NCBI RefSeq assembly: GCF_000948415.1 | Contig: NZ_JYII01000008.1 | Span: 1 to 64,000 of the forward strand | Reading direction: 5' to 3' | Length of the DNA stretch: 64,000 nt | Source of the DNA: Thalassospira sp. HJ | GTDB lineage: Bacteria; Pseudomonadota; Alphaproteobacteria; Rhodospirillales; Thalassospiraceae | Shown: in pieces, positions 7,366 to 16,773 of the stretch | How positions within the stretch are numbered: the stretch's first letter is position 1 | Layout of the letters: each line of letters starts with the position of its first letter | Notes under the pieces: generated by a model | Told to the model about the DNA's origin: nothing | The model's database searches: none | What the model saw: the letters and a program-made list of their open reading frames with translations, nothing else | Made by a program: the position numbers and the translations under genes

Positions 7366-8886
7366 TTACTGTGCAGCCCGATCAAGCCGGGTTTGGGCGG
7401 CAAACCATTTTTCGATGGCTTCGACCTGATCAGGCTGCATCCTGATGCCAAGCTTGGTCCTGCGCCACAGAACATCATCTGCGTTGCGGGCCCATTCATT
7501 GGCCATCAGGTAGTGGAGTTCAGCTTCATACAGGTTCGGGGCGACTTCCGAGCCCAAATCACCAAGTGACACCGCCGTACCGATGATCTGACGGATTGCC
7601 GTGCCATAGCTGCGCACAAGGCGACGCAGCAATGCGTTGGGTAACCAATCATAGGTCGCCTGGACCTTGGCAAGGAAGGCGTCAAAGTTGCCATCTTGCA
7701 TGTCGCCGCCGGGCAGAACCGCATTGGCTGTCCAATCCTTGGCGTCGCTGCCCAGAACCGGAGCCAGCTTTTGCATCGCATGTTCAGCCAGCCTGCGATA
7801 GGTCGTGATCTTGCCGCCATAGATCGACAGTATCGGGGCGGCGTTTCCACTATCCCCCGTATCAAGATCAAAGACGTAATCACGGGTGACTGCGGACGCA
7901 TTGGCGTTCTTGTCGTCATAAAGCGGACGCACACCGGAATAGTCCCAAACCACGTCCTTGCGGCCAAGCGGTTTGGCGAGATAGCCATTCACCAGATCCA
8001 GCAGATAGTCGACTTCCTGATCGCTGATTTTGACCTGTGCCGGATCGCCGGTATAGGCAACATCGGTGGTCCCGATCAAGGTGTAGTCCTGCTGATAGGG
8101 GATGGCAAAGGCAATGCGGCCGTCGCCATTCTGGAAGATATAGCAATGATCATGGTCGTGAATGCGCGGCACCACGATGTGGCTGCCCTTGACCAGTCGA
8201 AGACCGGCGGACTTTTGGCCAAGTCCGGCATTCTCGACCATCTCAGTCACCCAAGGACCCGCGGCATTGACCACGGCCTTGGCGCGGACAGATTGCGGCG
8301 TGCCATCCGCACCGACCAGTTCCGCATTCCAGTGATCATGATGACGCACCAGCGATGCACATTTGGTCTGCGTGCGGATTTCAGCACCACGTGCCTGTGC
8401 ATCCTGAGCATTCAGAACCACAAGCCTGGCATCATCGACCCAGCAATCGGAATAGGAAAAACCGCCGGCAAAGTCGGCTTTGAGCGGTTCGCCTTCCGGC
8501 GTGTCCTTAAACGAAACGGCACGTGATCCCGGCAGGCGTCTGCGTTTCGCCAGATGGTCATAGAGGAACAATCCGGCCCGCAGCATCCATTTCGGACGCA
8601 ACCCCTTGTGATGGGGCAGGACGAACGTCAAAGGCCAGATGATATGCGGGGCGGCGGCCAACAGAACTTCGCGTTCCTGAAGCGCTTCACGCACCAGTCG
8701 GAACTCGTAATGTTCAAGATATCGAAGGCCGCCATGGATGAGTTTGGTCGAGGAGGAAGACGTTGCCGAGGCCAGGTCACGCTGTTCGACCAAAAGAACA
8801 GAAAGACCGCGACCGGCGGCATCACGGGCAATACCTGCCCCGTTGATGCCGCCGCCTACGACAAGAAGGTCGTATGTTTTGGTCAC
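7366..8886 (-). CDS. glpD: Glycerol-3-phosphate dehydrogenase (FAD, quinone-linked)
   Basis: 506 residues, the usual length of aerobic GlpD. An N-terminal FAD-binding motif GGGINGAGIARDAAGRG (about 10-27) is followed by the family stretch SSSSTKLIHGGLRYLE. The C-terminal domain has the conserved LYGGKITTYR-type segment (SIYGGKITTYRRLAEHAM). It oxidises sn-glycerol-3-phosphate to dihydroxyacetone phosphate at the inner membrane. The GTG start is separated by 1 nt from the stop of the upstream permease gene, so it is translationally coupled to a PhnCDE-like importer. That link suggests the importer brings in glycerol-3-phosphate or a glycerophosphodiester. No glpK or glpF is present here. Confidence 0.95.
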   Translation of the reverse strand: MTKTYDLLVVGGGINGAGIARDAAGRGLSVLLVEQRDLASATSSSSTKLIHGGLRYLEHYEFRLVREALQEREVLLAAAPHIIWPLTFVLPHHKGLRPKWMLRAGLFLYDHLAKRRRLPGSRAVSFKDTPEGEPLKADFAGGFSYSDCWVDDARLVVLNAQDAQARGAEIRTQTKCASLVRHHDHWNAELVGADGTPQSVRAKAVVNAAGPWVTEMVENAGLGQKSAGLRLVKGSHIVVPRIHDHDHCYIFQNGDGRIAFAIPYQQDYTLIGTTDVAYTGDPAQVKISDQEVDYLLDLVNGYLAKPLGRKDVVWDYSGVRPLYDDKNANASAVTRDYVFDLDTGDSGNAAPILSIYGGKITTYRRLAEHAMQKLAPVLGSDAKDWTANAVLPGGDMQDGNFDAFLAKVQATYDWLPNALLRRLVRSYGTAIRQIIGTAVSLGDLGSEVAPNLYEAELHYLMANEWARNADDVLWRRTKLGIRMQPDQVEAIEKWFAAQTRLDRAAQ

Positions 8887-8887
8887 G

Positions 8888-9712
8888 TCAGATCACCTTT
8901 TTGCGCAGGTAAGCTGAAATGGCTTCACCGACAATGACCAGACCAATGATTGCAAGAAGGATGGTGGCAACCGTCTGCCAGGCAAAGGTATCAATCGCCC
9001 CTTGAAGGATGATACCGATACCGCCTGCACCAACCAGACCCAGAACCGTACTTTCACGCAGGTTGATGTCCCAGCGCAGAATGGAGACGGCAAAGAAGGT
9101 CGGCATGACTTGCGGAATGACGCCATAGACCAGAATCTTGAAGCGCGATGCGCCAACAGATTCAAGGGCCTCAATCGGGGCACGGTCGATTTCCTCGATC
9201 GCCTCGCCCAGCAATTTGCCAAGGAAGCCAAGTGATCTGAAAATGATCGCAAGGATACCGGCCAGAACACCCGGTCCGAACACGGCAACAAACAGCAGCG
9301 CCCAGATGATGGTGTTGACCGAACGCGACGACACCAGAATGAAACGGCCAAGCCACAGCGTGAAGCGGTTCGGCGTGGTGTTCTGTGCTGCGATCAAGGC
9401 AATCGGCAGGGACAGGAACACGGCAAAGAAGGTCGCGATCGTTGCTATATTAACCGTTTCAAGCAGCGTCCAGCCGATTTCCTGCCAGCCTTCAAGGGAT
9501 GGCGGGAACATGCGGGCAAACAGATCGCCCATCTGTTCGGGGGCGTCCCAAAGCCACGGCCAGATGATGTTGATGGTCGAAAGCGACCAGACAACAGCCA
9601 ACGCGACCAGTGCGGTCAGGCCGTAACGCCGCCAGCGTTCCTTGGTGGTGTAGCGGGACCATTCGCGATGGGCGATTGCTTCCGGTCCGGTAGGTTGGGT
9701 AGTGGCTACCAT
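8888..9712 (-). CDS. phnE: PhnE-type ABC transporter permease (second subunit)
   Basis: 274 residues from the ATG at 9712 (MVATTQ), chosen because AGGAGG lies 5 nt upstream and the longer reading has no membrane character. It has several transmembrane helices and the coupling loop EEIDRAPIEALESVGAS, then GVIPQVMPTF, typical of the phosphonate-permease branch. It overlaps the preceding permease by 7 bp. The two permeases are paralogues and probably form a heterodimer with the PhnC ATPase. The substrate is discussed under phnD. Confidence 0.9.
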   Translation of the reverse strand: MVATTQPTGPEAIAHREWSRYTTKERWRRYGLTALVALAVVWSLSTINIIWPWLWDAPEQMGDLFARMFPPSLEGWQEIGWTLLETVNIATIATFFAVFLSLPIALIAAQNTTPNRFTLWLGRFILVSSRSVNTIIWALLFVAVFGPGVLAGILAIIFRSLGFLGKLLGEAIEEIDRAPIEALESVGASRFKILVYGVIPQVMPTFFAVSILRWDINLRESTVLGLVGAGGIGIILQGAIDTFAWQTVATILLAIIGLVIVGEAISAYLRKKVI

Positions 9713-10512
9713 AGGTTCCTCCTGATCCGGCCGCTGATGGCCTCGCTGACAAGGATCACACCTATGATGCAAAGGGTAATCGCCAGCGCAAAGTCATAGT
9801 CATAACGCCCAAAGGCATTAAGAAGGGTCGATCCGATACCGCCCGCACCAACGATGCCAACAATGGCAGATGCGCGCAGGTTACTATCAAGCTGATAGAT
9901 CGAAAGACCGATCTGACGGGGCATGATCTGCGGGATCACGGCATAGAGAAGGGTGACAAACGTCGCCCCGCCGGCAGCACGGATCGCCTCGACCTGGCCC
10001 CAGTCGATTTCCTCGATCCGTTCGGCCAGCATTTTGGCAACGAAACCGATGGAATAGACCGTAAGCGTCAGAATGCCAGCCAGCGGGCCAAAGCCGACAG
10101 CTTTGACAAACAGGATGGCGACAATGACCGGATGGAAGGAACGGGCAACGATGATGACGCCACGCCCGATGGTATAAAGCCATTTGGGCGCGATGTTTGA
10201 GGCGGATGCAAAGGCAATCGGAACGCTCAGCGCCAGACCCAGCAGGGTCGAGACGATGGCGATCTTGATGCTTTCCATAAAGCCGTCAAACAGCAACTCA
10301 CCACGGATGAAGCTCGGCGGGAAGGCGCCCTTGAAGATACGGATCGCGCGCGGCACACCGTCCTGGATGCGATCCCAGTCGAATGGCAGGGTTGTTATGG
10401 CCCACCAGACATAGGCAAACACAGCAATCAGAAGACCCCAGCGCAACACAGGGTTGGCTATAAAGGGGGGCTTCTTCCATGTGCGGCCCGTTGATTGAAC
10501 GGTGCTGCTCAT
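9706..10512 (-). CDS. phnE: PhnE-type ABC transporter permease (first subunit)
   Basis: 268 residues with about six transmembrane helices. The ABC-contact loop EEIDWGQVEAIRAAGGA and YAVIPQIMPRQIG closely parallel the second permease, indicating duplication and heterodimer formation. The ATG overlaps the phnC stop in an ATGA junction (10509-10512). Inner-membrane channel for the PhnD ligand. Confidence 0.9.
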   Translation of the reverse strand: MSSTVQSTGRTWKKPPFIANPVLRWGLLIAVFAYVWWAITTLPFDWDRIQDGVPRAIRIFKGAFPPSFIRGELLFDGFMESIKIAIVSTLLGLALSVPIAFASASNIAPKWLYTIGRGVIIVARSFHPVIVAILFVKAVGFGPLAGILTLTVYSIGFVAKMLAERIEEIDWGQVEAIRAAGGATFVTLLYAVIPQIMPRQIGLSIYQLDSNLRASAIVGIVGAGGIGSTLLNAFGRYDYDFALAITLCIIGVILVSEAISGRIRRNLW

Positions 10513-11306
10513 CGTGCGGCGACCTCGCGCAGGTGGTTGTTGCTTTCGGCGCCGCCACGTTCTTCAGCCGGGACGCCGGCATAAATTTCATCCATCGCGT
10601 CATTGTTCAGATCAACGGGTTCTCCGTCGAAAATGATGCGGCCAAAGCGCATGCCAACGATACGCTGGGTGTATTCTTTGGCTTCGTTGACGTTGTGGAT
10701 GTTGATCAGAACCGGCAGGTGCAGCTCGGATGCGAGCGCGCGCAGCAGTTCCATGATCTGACGCGATGTTTTCGGATCAAGCGATGCGGTCGGTTCATCG
10801 GCCAGCAGGATTTCAGGTTCCTGCATCAGGGCGCGCACCACACCAACACGCTGGCGTTCACCGCCGGAAAGTTCATCGGCGCGTTTGTCGGCATAATGGG
10901 CGATGCCAACGCGTTCCATCAGGTGGAAGGCGCGGTCGATATCTTCCTGCGGATATTTGCGCGTCACGGCGCGCCACGCCGGAAGATAGCCCAGACGGCC
11001 CGACTGGACATTTTCCATGACCGTCAGGCGGTCAATCAGGTTGAAGCCCTGAAACACCATGCCGATGCGGCGACGTGCCAGACGCAGCGCCTTGCCTTCA
11101 AGTTTGGTCAGTTCAGTGCCATTGAGTTCGATGGAGCCCGAAGACGGTTCCACCAGACGGTTGATACAGCGCAGCAGGGTACTTTTACCCGCGCCCGACG
11201 CACCGATGATGGAAACAACACTCTCGCCCGGCACTTCAAGGTTCAGGTTCTTCAACACTGCCTTTTCGTCGCCATAGCGTTTTACAAGTTCTTTGATACG
11301 CAGCAT
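10509..11306 (-). CDS. phnC: PhnC-type ABC transporter ATP-binding protein
   Basis: 265 residues. Walker A is GASGAGKST (about 35-43), the signature is SGGERQR, and Walker B is ILLADEP followed by the conserved TASLD. The closest family is PhnC, the ATPase of phosphonate/phosphite/phosphate importers. A GGGGT ribosome site precedes the ATG. It lies 82 bp downstream of phnD, with a perfect 11-bp stem-loop in the gap, and it overlaps the first permease gene by 4 bp. Confidence 0.92.
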   Translation of the reverse strand: MLRIKELVKRYGDEKAVLKNLNLEVPGESVVSIIGASGAGKSTLLRCINRLVEPSSGSIELNGTELTKLEGKALRLARRRIGMVFQGFNLIDRLTVMENVQSGRLGYLPAWRAVTRKYPQEDIDRAFHLMERVGIAHYADKRADELSGGERQRVGVVRALMQEPEILLADEPTASLDPKTSRQIMELLRALASELHLPVLINIHNVNEAKEYTQRIVGMRFGRIIFDGEPVDLNNDAMDEIYAGVPAEERGGAESNNHLREVAAR

Positions 11307-11334
11307 TGCGTTACCCCGAATAAAATGGGTGGCA

Positions 11335-11358
11335 CAGGGCCTGCCAAGGCAGGCCCTG
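11335..11358 (-). terminator. Stem-loop between phnD and phnC
   Basis: CAGGGCCTGCC (11335-11345) and GGCAGGCCCTG (11348-11358) form a perfect 11-bp hairpin with a 2-nt spacer, 30 nt after the phnD stop and without a T-run. Probably a 3'-end stabiliser or partial terminator that raises phnD mRNA over phnC-phnE-phnE-glpD. Confidence 0.6.
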
Positions 11359-11388
11359 CAAAGTTCGGATCGATTGGAAAGTCAGAAA

Positions 11389-12387
11389 TTACTTCAGGTT
11401 GTCCGGGGTGTATTTCACGCCGTTTGCGGCCTGAATTTCACGGATAACAGCCCAGTCGTCCTGATAGGTGACCGGCAGGAACTTCGACACACCCTTGAAT
11501 TCTTCACCAAGGGCGGTGCCCTTCATGTCAAAGGTAAAGAAGGCTTCCTTGATCTTTTCGATCAGTTCCGGCTTCAGGTTGTAGGCATAGTTGAACGAAG
11601 TGGTCGGGAAAGGCTTGCTTTCATAGATGATTTTAACTTCGTTCGGATCATACAGATCACGCTGGGCCATACGTTCGACAACTTCGGAGGCAACCGGGGC
11701 TGCGTCATAGTCACCGGCAACAACGCCGAGGATCGACTGGTCGTGCGAACCTGAATAGACAACTTCGTAATCCTGTTCCGGAACGATGCCCTGACCCGGA
11801 AGCAGTGCACGCGGTGCAAGGTTGCCCGAGTTCGAAGTCGGCGAGGTGTGGGCAACGCGTTTGCCTTTGAGGTCCGCAGGGGTGTTAATGCCGCTATCAA
11901 CGCGGGTGTAAAGCTGCAGGGTGTAACCAAAACGACCGTCATCCGCACCCATCAGGGCGAACGGAACCGCACCGGCAAGGTTCACGGCAAACGGGGTCGG
12001 GCCGGTCGAGAAGCCGGCAACGTGCAGGCGACCTGAACGCATCGCTTCAACTTCTGCCGAGTTCGACTGAACAGCAAAGAAGTGAACGTCCTTGCCAGTT
12101 ACTTTTTCGAGATGCTGCAGGAACGGATCCCAGATATCGGCATAAACCGCCGGATCTTCAACCGGGGTGTAGGCAAAGACAAGGGTGTCCGGGTCGACCA
12201 ACTGGTCGGCTGCCGGTGCGTCGGCAACCAGATCGCCGTCCATGTCGCAATACATCGGGTCAAGATCGCCGCGCGCGATGCAGTCATCTGCTGCAGCGGC
12301 CGGGGTGGATGCCATGCCGACCATGCCGATTGCGGCAAGGAGGGTGGTGAGTTTTAAACTGTCGGTTTTTTTCGGATATGAAAACAC
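11389..12387 (-). CDS. phnD: PhnD-type periplasmic substrate-binding protein
   Basis: 332 residues beginning with GTG. A signal peptide ends near AAAA-DDC (about residue 34). The mature N-terminus carries two Cys 14 residues apart and an acidic DMDGD stretch. The fold matches phosphate/phosphite/phosphonate binding proteins: FAYTPVEDP, then SGRLHVAGFSTGP and VAHTSPTSNSGNLAP, where the Ser/Thr cluster normally contacts the phosphoryl group. Being encoded with GlpD and a DeoR-family regulator, it may bind glycerol-3-phosphate or a glycerophosphodiester rather than a phosphonate; no C-P lyase or phosphonatase gene is in the window. The phosphoryl-ligand class is well supported, the exact ligand is not. 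Confidence 0.85.
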   Translation of the reverse strand: MFSYPKKTDSLKLTTLLAAIGMVGMASTPAAAADDCIARGDLDPMYCDMDGDLVADAPAADQLVDPDTLVFAYTPVEDPAVYADIWDPFLQHLEKVTGKDVHFFAVQSNSAEVEAMRSGRLHVAGFSTGPTPFAVNLAGAVPFALMGADDGRFGYTLQLYTRVDSGINTPADLKGKRVAHTSPTSNSGNLAPRALLPGQGIVPEQDYEVVYSGSHDQSILGVVAGDYDAAPVASEVVERMAQRDLYDPNEVKIIYESKPFPTTSFNYAYNLKPELIEKIKEAFFTFDMKGTALGEEFKGVSKFLPVTYQDDWAVIREIQAANGVKYTPDNLK

Positions 12388-12591
12388 TGTTTTCGAACCT
12401 TTCTTCCCTGTGACTGACGGTTTTCCGCCGTTTTGAGTGTGGTTTTGTTGTTTTTATTGTTGCTTTAACCAACATTATGAATTTGAAAAAGTTGGAAAAT
12501 CAACACAAAACTGTAACAAAAGGTTTCAGTCAGTGTTGCTAAGATGGCTGTCTTCGGCACAAAACCGGCCATAATTGAGGGGGATGTGGCT

Positions 12592-13389
12592 TTGCGTTTG
12601 GGAAAAAAAGAGCGCCAGCAACGTATTTTGCAAGAGTTACAAGTCCACCCTCATGTGAGAGTTGCCACACTTGCAGAACGATTCGATGTTGCAACTGAAA
12701 CCATCCGTCGCGATCTGGATGCGCTGAGCAGTGATGGATTGATCAAACGTGAATTTGGTGGCGCATCCGCGCGCCCGATGGGCCATCAGCCCGATCTGGC
12801 TGAACGCCAGCTTTCTGCTGTCGCCGGATTTGAACGGATTGGCATGCTGGCGGCTGATATGGTGCGGTCCGGTGATGTTGCGATGATCGATGCCGGATCA
12901 ACCGTGGCACAGATTGCGCCGTTTCTGGCGGCCCGTACAACGAAACTGCCGCGCACCTTTCTGACCAATTGCTATGCGGTGGTACATGGTATGGCCGAGC
13001 TTGCCGATCATGACGATGTCCTGATGTGTCCGGGGCAGTTTGATCGGCGCGAGAATGCGGTCTATGGCAATGACACCATTGAATATCTGCGCCGGTTCCA
13101 CGCCAATATCGCCTTTATCGGTGCATCGGGCATTTCCCGGCAGGGCTTTAGCGACGTCAACCGGCGCGCGGTTGCGGTCAAGCGCGCGATGATGGAACGC
13201 TCGGACGAAACATGGCTGATGGTCGATCATACGAAGTTTGATCAACGCTATCTGGAAAATGTCGCCCCGCTTGAAATGCTGACCGGCATTATCACAGACC
13301 GTCAGCCGGAACCGGAATTCGCATCCCAGCTTGAACGGGCCGGCATACGGCTTTTGGCATGGCGCGATGACAGGCAGTGTGCGGGTTAA
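12592..13389 (+). CDS. DeoR-family transcriptional regulator (GlpR-like)
   Basis: About 265 residues from TTG 12592 (MRLGKKERQQRIL), chosen because GAGGGGG lies about 8 nt upstream and the helix-turn-helix then starts where the family expects. An in-frame ATG at 12544 and a GTG at 12586 are alternatives. The DeoR HTH (VATLAERFDVATETIRRDLDAL) is followed by a sugar-phosphate-sensing domain with the typical DAGSTV loop. It is divergent from phnD-phnC-phnE-phnE-glpD and is the obvious candidate repressor. DeoR proteins usually respond to phosphorylated sugars or glycerol-3-phosphate. Confidence 0.88.
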   Translation: MRLGKKERQQRILQELQVHPHVRVATLAERFDVATETIRRDLDALSSDGLIKREFGGASARPMGHQPDLAERQLSAVAGFERIGMLAADMVRSGDVAMIDAGSTVAQIAPFLAARTTKLPRTFLTNCYAVVHGMAELADHDDVLMCPGQFDRRENAVYGNDTIEYLRRFHANIAFIGASGISRQGFSDVNRRAVAVKRAMMERSDETWLMVDHTKFDQRYLENVAPLEMLTGIITDRQPEPEFASQLERAGIRLLAWRDDRQCAG

Positions 13390-13542
13390 CGCACCAGCGA
13401 ATTGTTGAAAATAAGATTTGTTCGCAATTGAGTTTGCGTTCCCCCTGATTCCAAACCATATTCCCCGTCGCAGCGCGTTATTGTGTTGTATGCCGGGTTC
13501 CCGCCCCGGTCAGTATTGTTTCTGACACGGAGGATTTTGATC

Positions 13543-14934
13543 GTGACCAATCCAGTGACCACCCGTACCGAACAGGACACCATGGGCGAAATTGATGTGC
13601 CCGGAGACCGGTATTGGGGGGCGCAAACCCAGCGATCCAGACAGAATTTCCGCATTGGTGGCGAACGCATGCCTGATGCCCTGATCAAGGCGTTCGGGGT
13701 TCAGAAACTGGCTGCTGCACGCGCCAATGCCGCCCTAGATAATCTTGATCCCGAATTGGCCAAGGCGATTGAAGCTGCCGCCACCGAAGTGGCCGAGGGC
13801 AAGCTTCTTGATCATTTCCCGCTGGTTGTCTGGCAAACCGGATCGGGCACCCAGACCAACATGAATACCAACGAAGTGATCGCCAACCGGGCGTGCGAGA
13901 TCCTTGGCAAGCCGATGGGCAAGCGCGAACCGGTGCATCCCAACGATCACGTCAATCGTGGCCAGTCATCTAATGACAGCTTCCCGGCCGCCATGCATAT
14001 CGCTGCCGTGGTCGAGATCGAGGAAAAGCTGAAGCCAGCCCTTAAGCATCTGCGCGCAACGCTTGATGCCAAGGTCGAGGCATTTGGCGATATCGTCAAA
14101 ATCGGCCGTACCCACATGCAGGACGCGGTTCCCTTGACACTTGGGCAAGAGTTTTCTGGCTATGCTGCGCAAATCGCACTTGGCCTTGATCGGATCGAAG
14201 ATGCGCTTAAGCGCCTTCGCAAGCTGGCACAGGGTGGCACTGCCCTTGGCACCGGTTTGAATGCGCCTGATGGCTTTGATGTTGAATTCGCTAAGCAGGT
14301 CTCGAAAATCACCGGTCTTGAGTTTCAAACCGCTGAAAACAAGTTCGAGGCGCTTGCCGCGCATGATGCCTGCGTTGAGATGTCGGGGGTGATGAATGTG
14401 CTGGCGGCGTCGCTGATGAAGATCGGCAACGATATTCGCCTGCTGGGTTCCGGGCCGCGTTGTGGTCTGGGCGAACTCGTCCTGCCGGCCAATGAGCCGG
14501 GATCATCAATCATGCCGGGCAAGGTCAACCCGACCCAGGCAGAGGCATTGACCATGGTCTGCGCGCAGGTGATGGGCAATCATGTTGCCGTCACGGTTGG
14601 CGGATCAAACGGGCATCTTGACCTTAATGTCTTCAAGCCGGTGATTATTTATAACCTGCTGCAATCGGTGCGCCTGATTTCTGATGCGGCTGTCAGCTTT
14701 GCTGATAACTGCATTGCCGGGCTTGAAGCCGATCAGGAAAAAATCGATCACTATGTCGAACAAAGCCTGATGCTGGTGACCGCTCTGGCACCGCATATCG
14801 GTTACGACAACGCCGCTGCGGTCGCCAAAAAGGCGCACAAGGAACGCAGCAGCCTGAAAGAAGCTTGCATCGTCCTTGGCTTCCTTGATGGCGATCGCTT
14901 CGATGAATTGGTTCAGGCACGCGACATGATCTGA
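13543..14934 (+). CDS. fumC: Fumarate hydratase, class II
   Basis: 463 residues, close to E. coli FumC. The start is GTG 13543 with GGAGG at 13529-13533; a longer in-frame reading from 13483 adds a non-conserved leader. The superfamily signature [11 protein letters not shown] (with the mobile catalytic-Ser loop) and the active-site stretches [14 protein letters not shown] and [10 protein letters not shown] are intact. It interconverts fumarate and malate in the TCA cycle, is oxygen-stable and needs no iron-sulfur cluster. It is a single gene with its own terminator. Confidence 0.97.
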   Translation: MTNPVTTRTEQDTMGEIDVPGDRYWGAQTQRSRQNFRIGGERMPDALIKAFGVQKLAAARANAALDNLDPELAKAIEAAATEVAEGKLLDHFPLVVWQTGSGTQTNMNTNEVIANRACEILGKPMGKREPVHPNDHVNRGQSSNDSFPAAMHIAAVVEIEEKLKPALKHLRATLDAKVEAFGDIVKIGRTHMQDAVPLTLGQEFSGYAAQIALGLDRIEDALKRLRKLAQGGTALGTGLNAPDGFDVEFAKQVSKITGLEFQTAENKFEALAAHDACVEMSGVMNVLAASLMKIGNDIRLLGSGPRCGLGELVLPANEPGSSIMPGKVNPTQAEALTMVCAQVMGNHVAVTVGGSNGHLDLNVFKPVIIYNLLQSVRLISDAAVSFADNCIAGLEADQEKIDHYVEQSLMLVTALAPHIGYDNAAAVAKKAHKERSSLKEACIVLGFLDGDRFDELVQARDMI

Positions 14935-14959
14935 CGCGCTGATCTGAGCAACCATGAAC

Positions 14960-14987
14960 AAAGGCCGGGTATGATTGCCCGGCCTTT
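14960..14987. terminator. Terminator between fumC and the DUF2867 gene
   Basis: AAAGGCCGGG (14960-14969) pairs with CCCGGCCTTT (14978-14987), followed by T. It serves fumC and, on the other strand, the converging DUF2867 gene. Confidence 0.85.
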
Positions 14988-14991
14988 TGGG

Positions 14992-15492
14992 TTAGCGCGT
15001 GTATGCCGCGTTTAGCATCGCGGGCACAATGCAATTGTGAAATGGCATGACCACCGCAAGATATGCCCTTCCCAGCGCATTGTTGCGCCGAACAAGCGTC
15101 ATGCAGCGCACGCGAGTGCGATCGCTATCAAGGGTTTCCGTCTCAAATACGATGCGGAAATTCAGATGAAGGTCATCAAGCCCGACGATGACGGTGTTGC
15201 CGGTTTCGCTGATGACCGGAAAGACGCCGATGGCACCCAGTGTATCAGCTTCCATCGTATCACCATCCATTGCCTTTGCTTCGGTTTTAAGGCCGAACGG
15301 CTTGACCAGAATGTTACGCAGCGCTAGCAGGCGATGATACCAGGCCGGTGCAGAATTGATGATATGCCGTGCGGCCTTGCTTGCCGTGAGATCCGGTTCA
15401 TTGACTGTGATGGCAAAGGCATCTCCCCAATCGGCATCGGGCAGGGCCGGGTGCGGAAGCAGCACATTTTGCGCGGTCGCGTGGTTTTTCAT
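14992..15492 (-). CDS. DUF2867 family protein
   Basis: About 166 residues from the Met at 15492 (MKNHATAQNVLLP); an upstream ATG at 15561 would add 23 residues but has no visible ribosome site. The segments PAWYHRLLALRNILVKPFGL, DLHLNFRIVFET and GRAYLAVVMPFHNCIV are the conserved core of DUF2867. The function is unknown. It is monocistronic, between convergent fumC and divergent DUF2946, and nothing in the context gives a role. Confidence 0.75.
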   Translation of the reverse strand: MKNHATAQNVLLPHPALPDADWGDAFAITVNEPDLTASKAARHIINSAPAWYHRLLALRNILVKPFGLKTEAKAMDGDTMEADTLGAIGVFPVISETGNTVIVGLDDLHLNFRIVFETETLDSDRTRVRCMTLVRRNNALGRAYLAVVMPFHNCIVPAMLNAAYTR

Positions 15493-15608
15493 TAGGTCTT
15501 TGCGCTCATTTCCGCATGGTGGAATTCGCGTTGAAGTTAATGCGAAATAGGTCGAATGCAATGATCAATGTCATTGCAGCCATGGTTTAAATCGGGCATA
15601 TCCAACCT

Positions 15609-16082
15609 ATGATTACGCACAAGCGCCATAACCGCCGGGCAGGCGGGCTTTCACTTCGCCGTGTCGTTCAGACATGGCTGGTGGCGTTTGTTGTCCTGTT
15701 TGCAGGCGTCACCCAATCCGGACTGGTTCCGGCATTGCTGAGCGGACAGTCAAGCGGCATTTCAACCGCGTCGGCGGCCGAAATCGCACCGGGTGGTGAA
15801 TATCTTCTGATTTGTACGCCTGCGGGCATCAAGGTGGTATCGGTTGATACGCTTGAAGGTGTGGTCACATCGGGATCATCCGATGCGACGGATGAAATGC
15901 CGGCCCACGCGTTTTGCCCGCTATGTGCCAACCATCATGGCGCGATGGCAGCGATTGCCCTGCCTTATAACGCGCCCAAGCCGATTACCCATGACGTCAG
16001 CTACGCCAAGGCAACCGTTTTTGCCACGGGCAATGACGTTCTGCGTATTCGCCATTCCCGGGCACCCCCGGTTTCCATCTGA
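15609..16082 (+). CDS. DUF2946 family protein (copper-associated, exported)
   Basis: 157 residues. A positively charged N-terminus and one hydrophobic helix (about 20-45) act as signal or anchor. A CPLC motif (HAFCPLCANHH) is flanked by His residues, and the protein ends in RAPPVSI, the usual DUF2946 layout. Members typically lie beside copper chaperones, as here, with the PCuAC gene 75 bp downstream. The Cys/His cluster suggests metal handling in the periplasm; this is inferred from motif and neighbour. Confidence 0.75.
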   Translation: MITHKRHNRRAGGLSLRRVVQTWLVAFVVLFAGVTQSGLVPALLSGQSSGISTASAAEIAPGGEYLLICTPAGIKVVSVDTLEGVVTSGSSDATDEMPAHAFCPLCANHHGAMAAIALPYNAPKPITHDVSYAKATVFATGNDVLRIRHSRAPPVSI

Positions 16083-16157
16083 TTTCACAGACTGATCAAA
16101 ACACAATTACTGAAATCTCAGACCTGCAGATGCAGGCTGCAAAATGGATGGAATATC

Positions 16158-16673
16158 ATGAAAAAGCTTTTTGCAATTGTTGCGACCGTTGCGTCGCTGT
16201 TCATCGTTACCAATGCCTTTGCCGCTAATATCGAAGTCAAGGATGCCTGGGCCAAGGCATCCAAGGGCATGGTGCGCAATGGCGCTGCCTTTTTTGATAT
16301 CGTCAATCATGGTGCGGCAGACCGCGTCGTTGCAGCCCACAGTAACATTGCCGAGCGCACCGAACTGCACACGCATATCATGGAAAACAATGTCATGAAG
16401 ATGCGTGAAGTGCAGGGCGGCGTCGAAGTGCCGATGCACGGCAGCGTTCATTTCAAACCGGGCAGCTATCACGTCATGTTCATTGGTCTGAACAAGGCGC
16501 TTGAGGAAGGCCAGAAAATCGACATCACCCTTGAATTCGAAAAGGCTGGCGACGTTCCGGTAACCATTGATGTCCTTAATACCATGTCCATGGGCCCGAA
16601 CGGCGGTGCGGGCATGGGGCACGGCATGGGCCATGGCCAAAAGCAGAACAAGATGCAAATGAACAGCAACTAG
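16158..16673 (+). CDS. Periplasmic copper chaperone PCuAC family
   Basis: 171 residues with a clear signal peptide ending near AFA-ANIEVKDAW (about residue 22). The PCuAC core holds the Cu(I) ligands in ELHTHIMENNVMKM and in HGSVHFKPGSYHVM (the H-x10-M-x21-H-x-M arrangement). A C-terminal Met/His-rich tail (GMGHGMGHG, then KMQMN) probably adds a second copper site, as in longer family members. The protein delivers copper to cytochrome c oxidase CuA or handles it in the periplasm. It forms a pair with the DUF2946 gene and ends at a strong terminator. Confidence 0.92.
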   Translation: MKKLFAIVATVASLFIVTNAFAANIEVKDAWAKASKGMVRNGAAFFDIVNHGAADRVVAAHSNIAERTELHTHIMENNVMKMREVQGGVEVPMHGSVHFKPGSYHVMFIGLNKALEEGQKIDITLEFEKAGDVPVTIDVLNTMSMGPNGGAGMGHGMGHGQKQNKMQMNSN

Positions 16674-16695
16674 GATTTGCTGTTTGGGAATATCC

Positions 16696-16725
16696 AAAGG
16701 GGGATGGTTTGCGCCGTCCCCCTTT
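16696..16725 (+). terminator. Rho-independent terminator after the PCuAC gene
   Basis: AAAGGGGGA (16696-16704) pairs with TCCCCCTTT (16717-16725) and runs into six T residues. Confidence 0.9.
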
Positions 16726-16773
16726 TTTCGTCATGATGGCCTAAACGAGATACTTGGTTACAGGGAGCCCATC

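Noticed and set aside
10479..11447. 322-residue plus-strand frame opposite phnC
   Set aside because: Shadow of phnC, which has all ABC ATPase motifs; the frame shows no recognisable domain.
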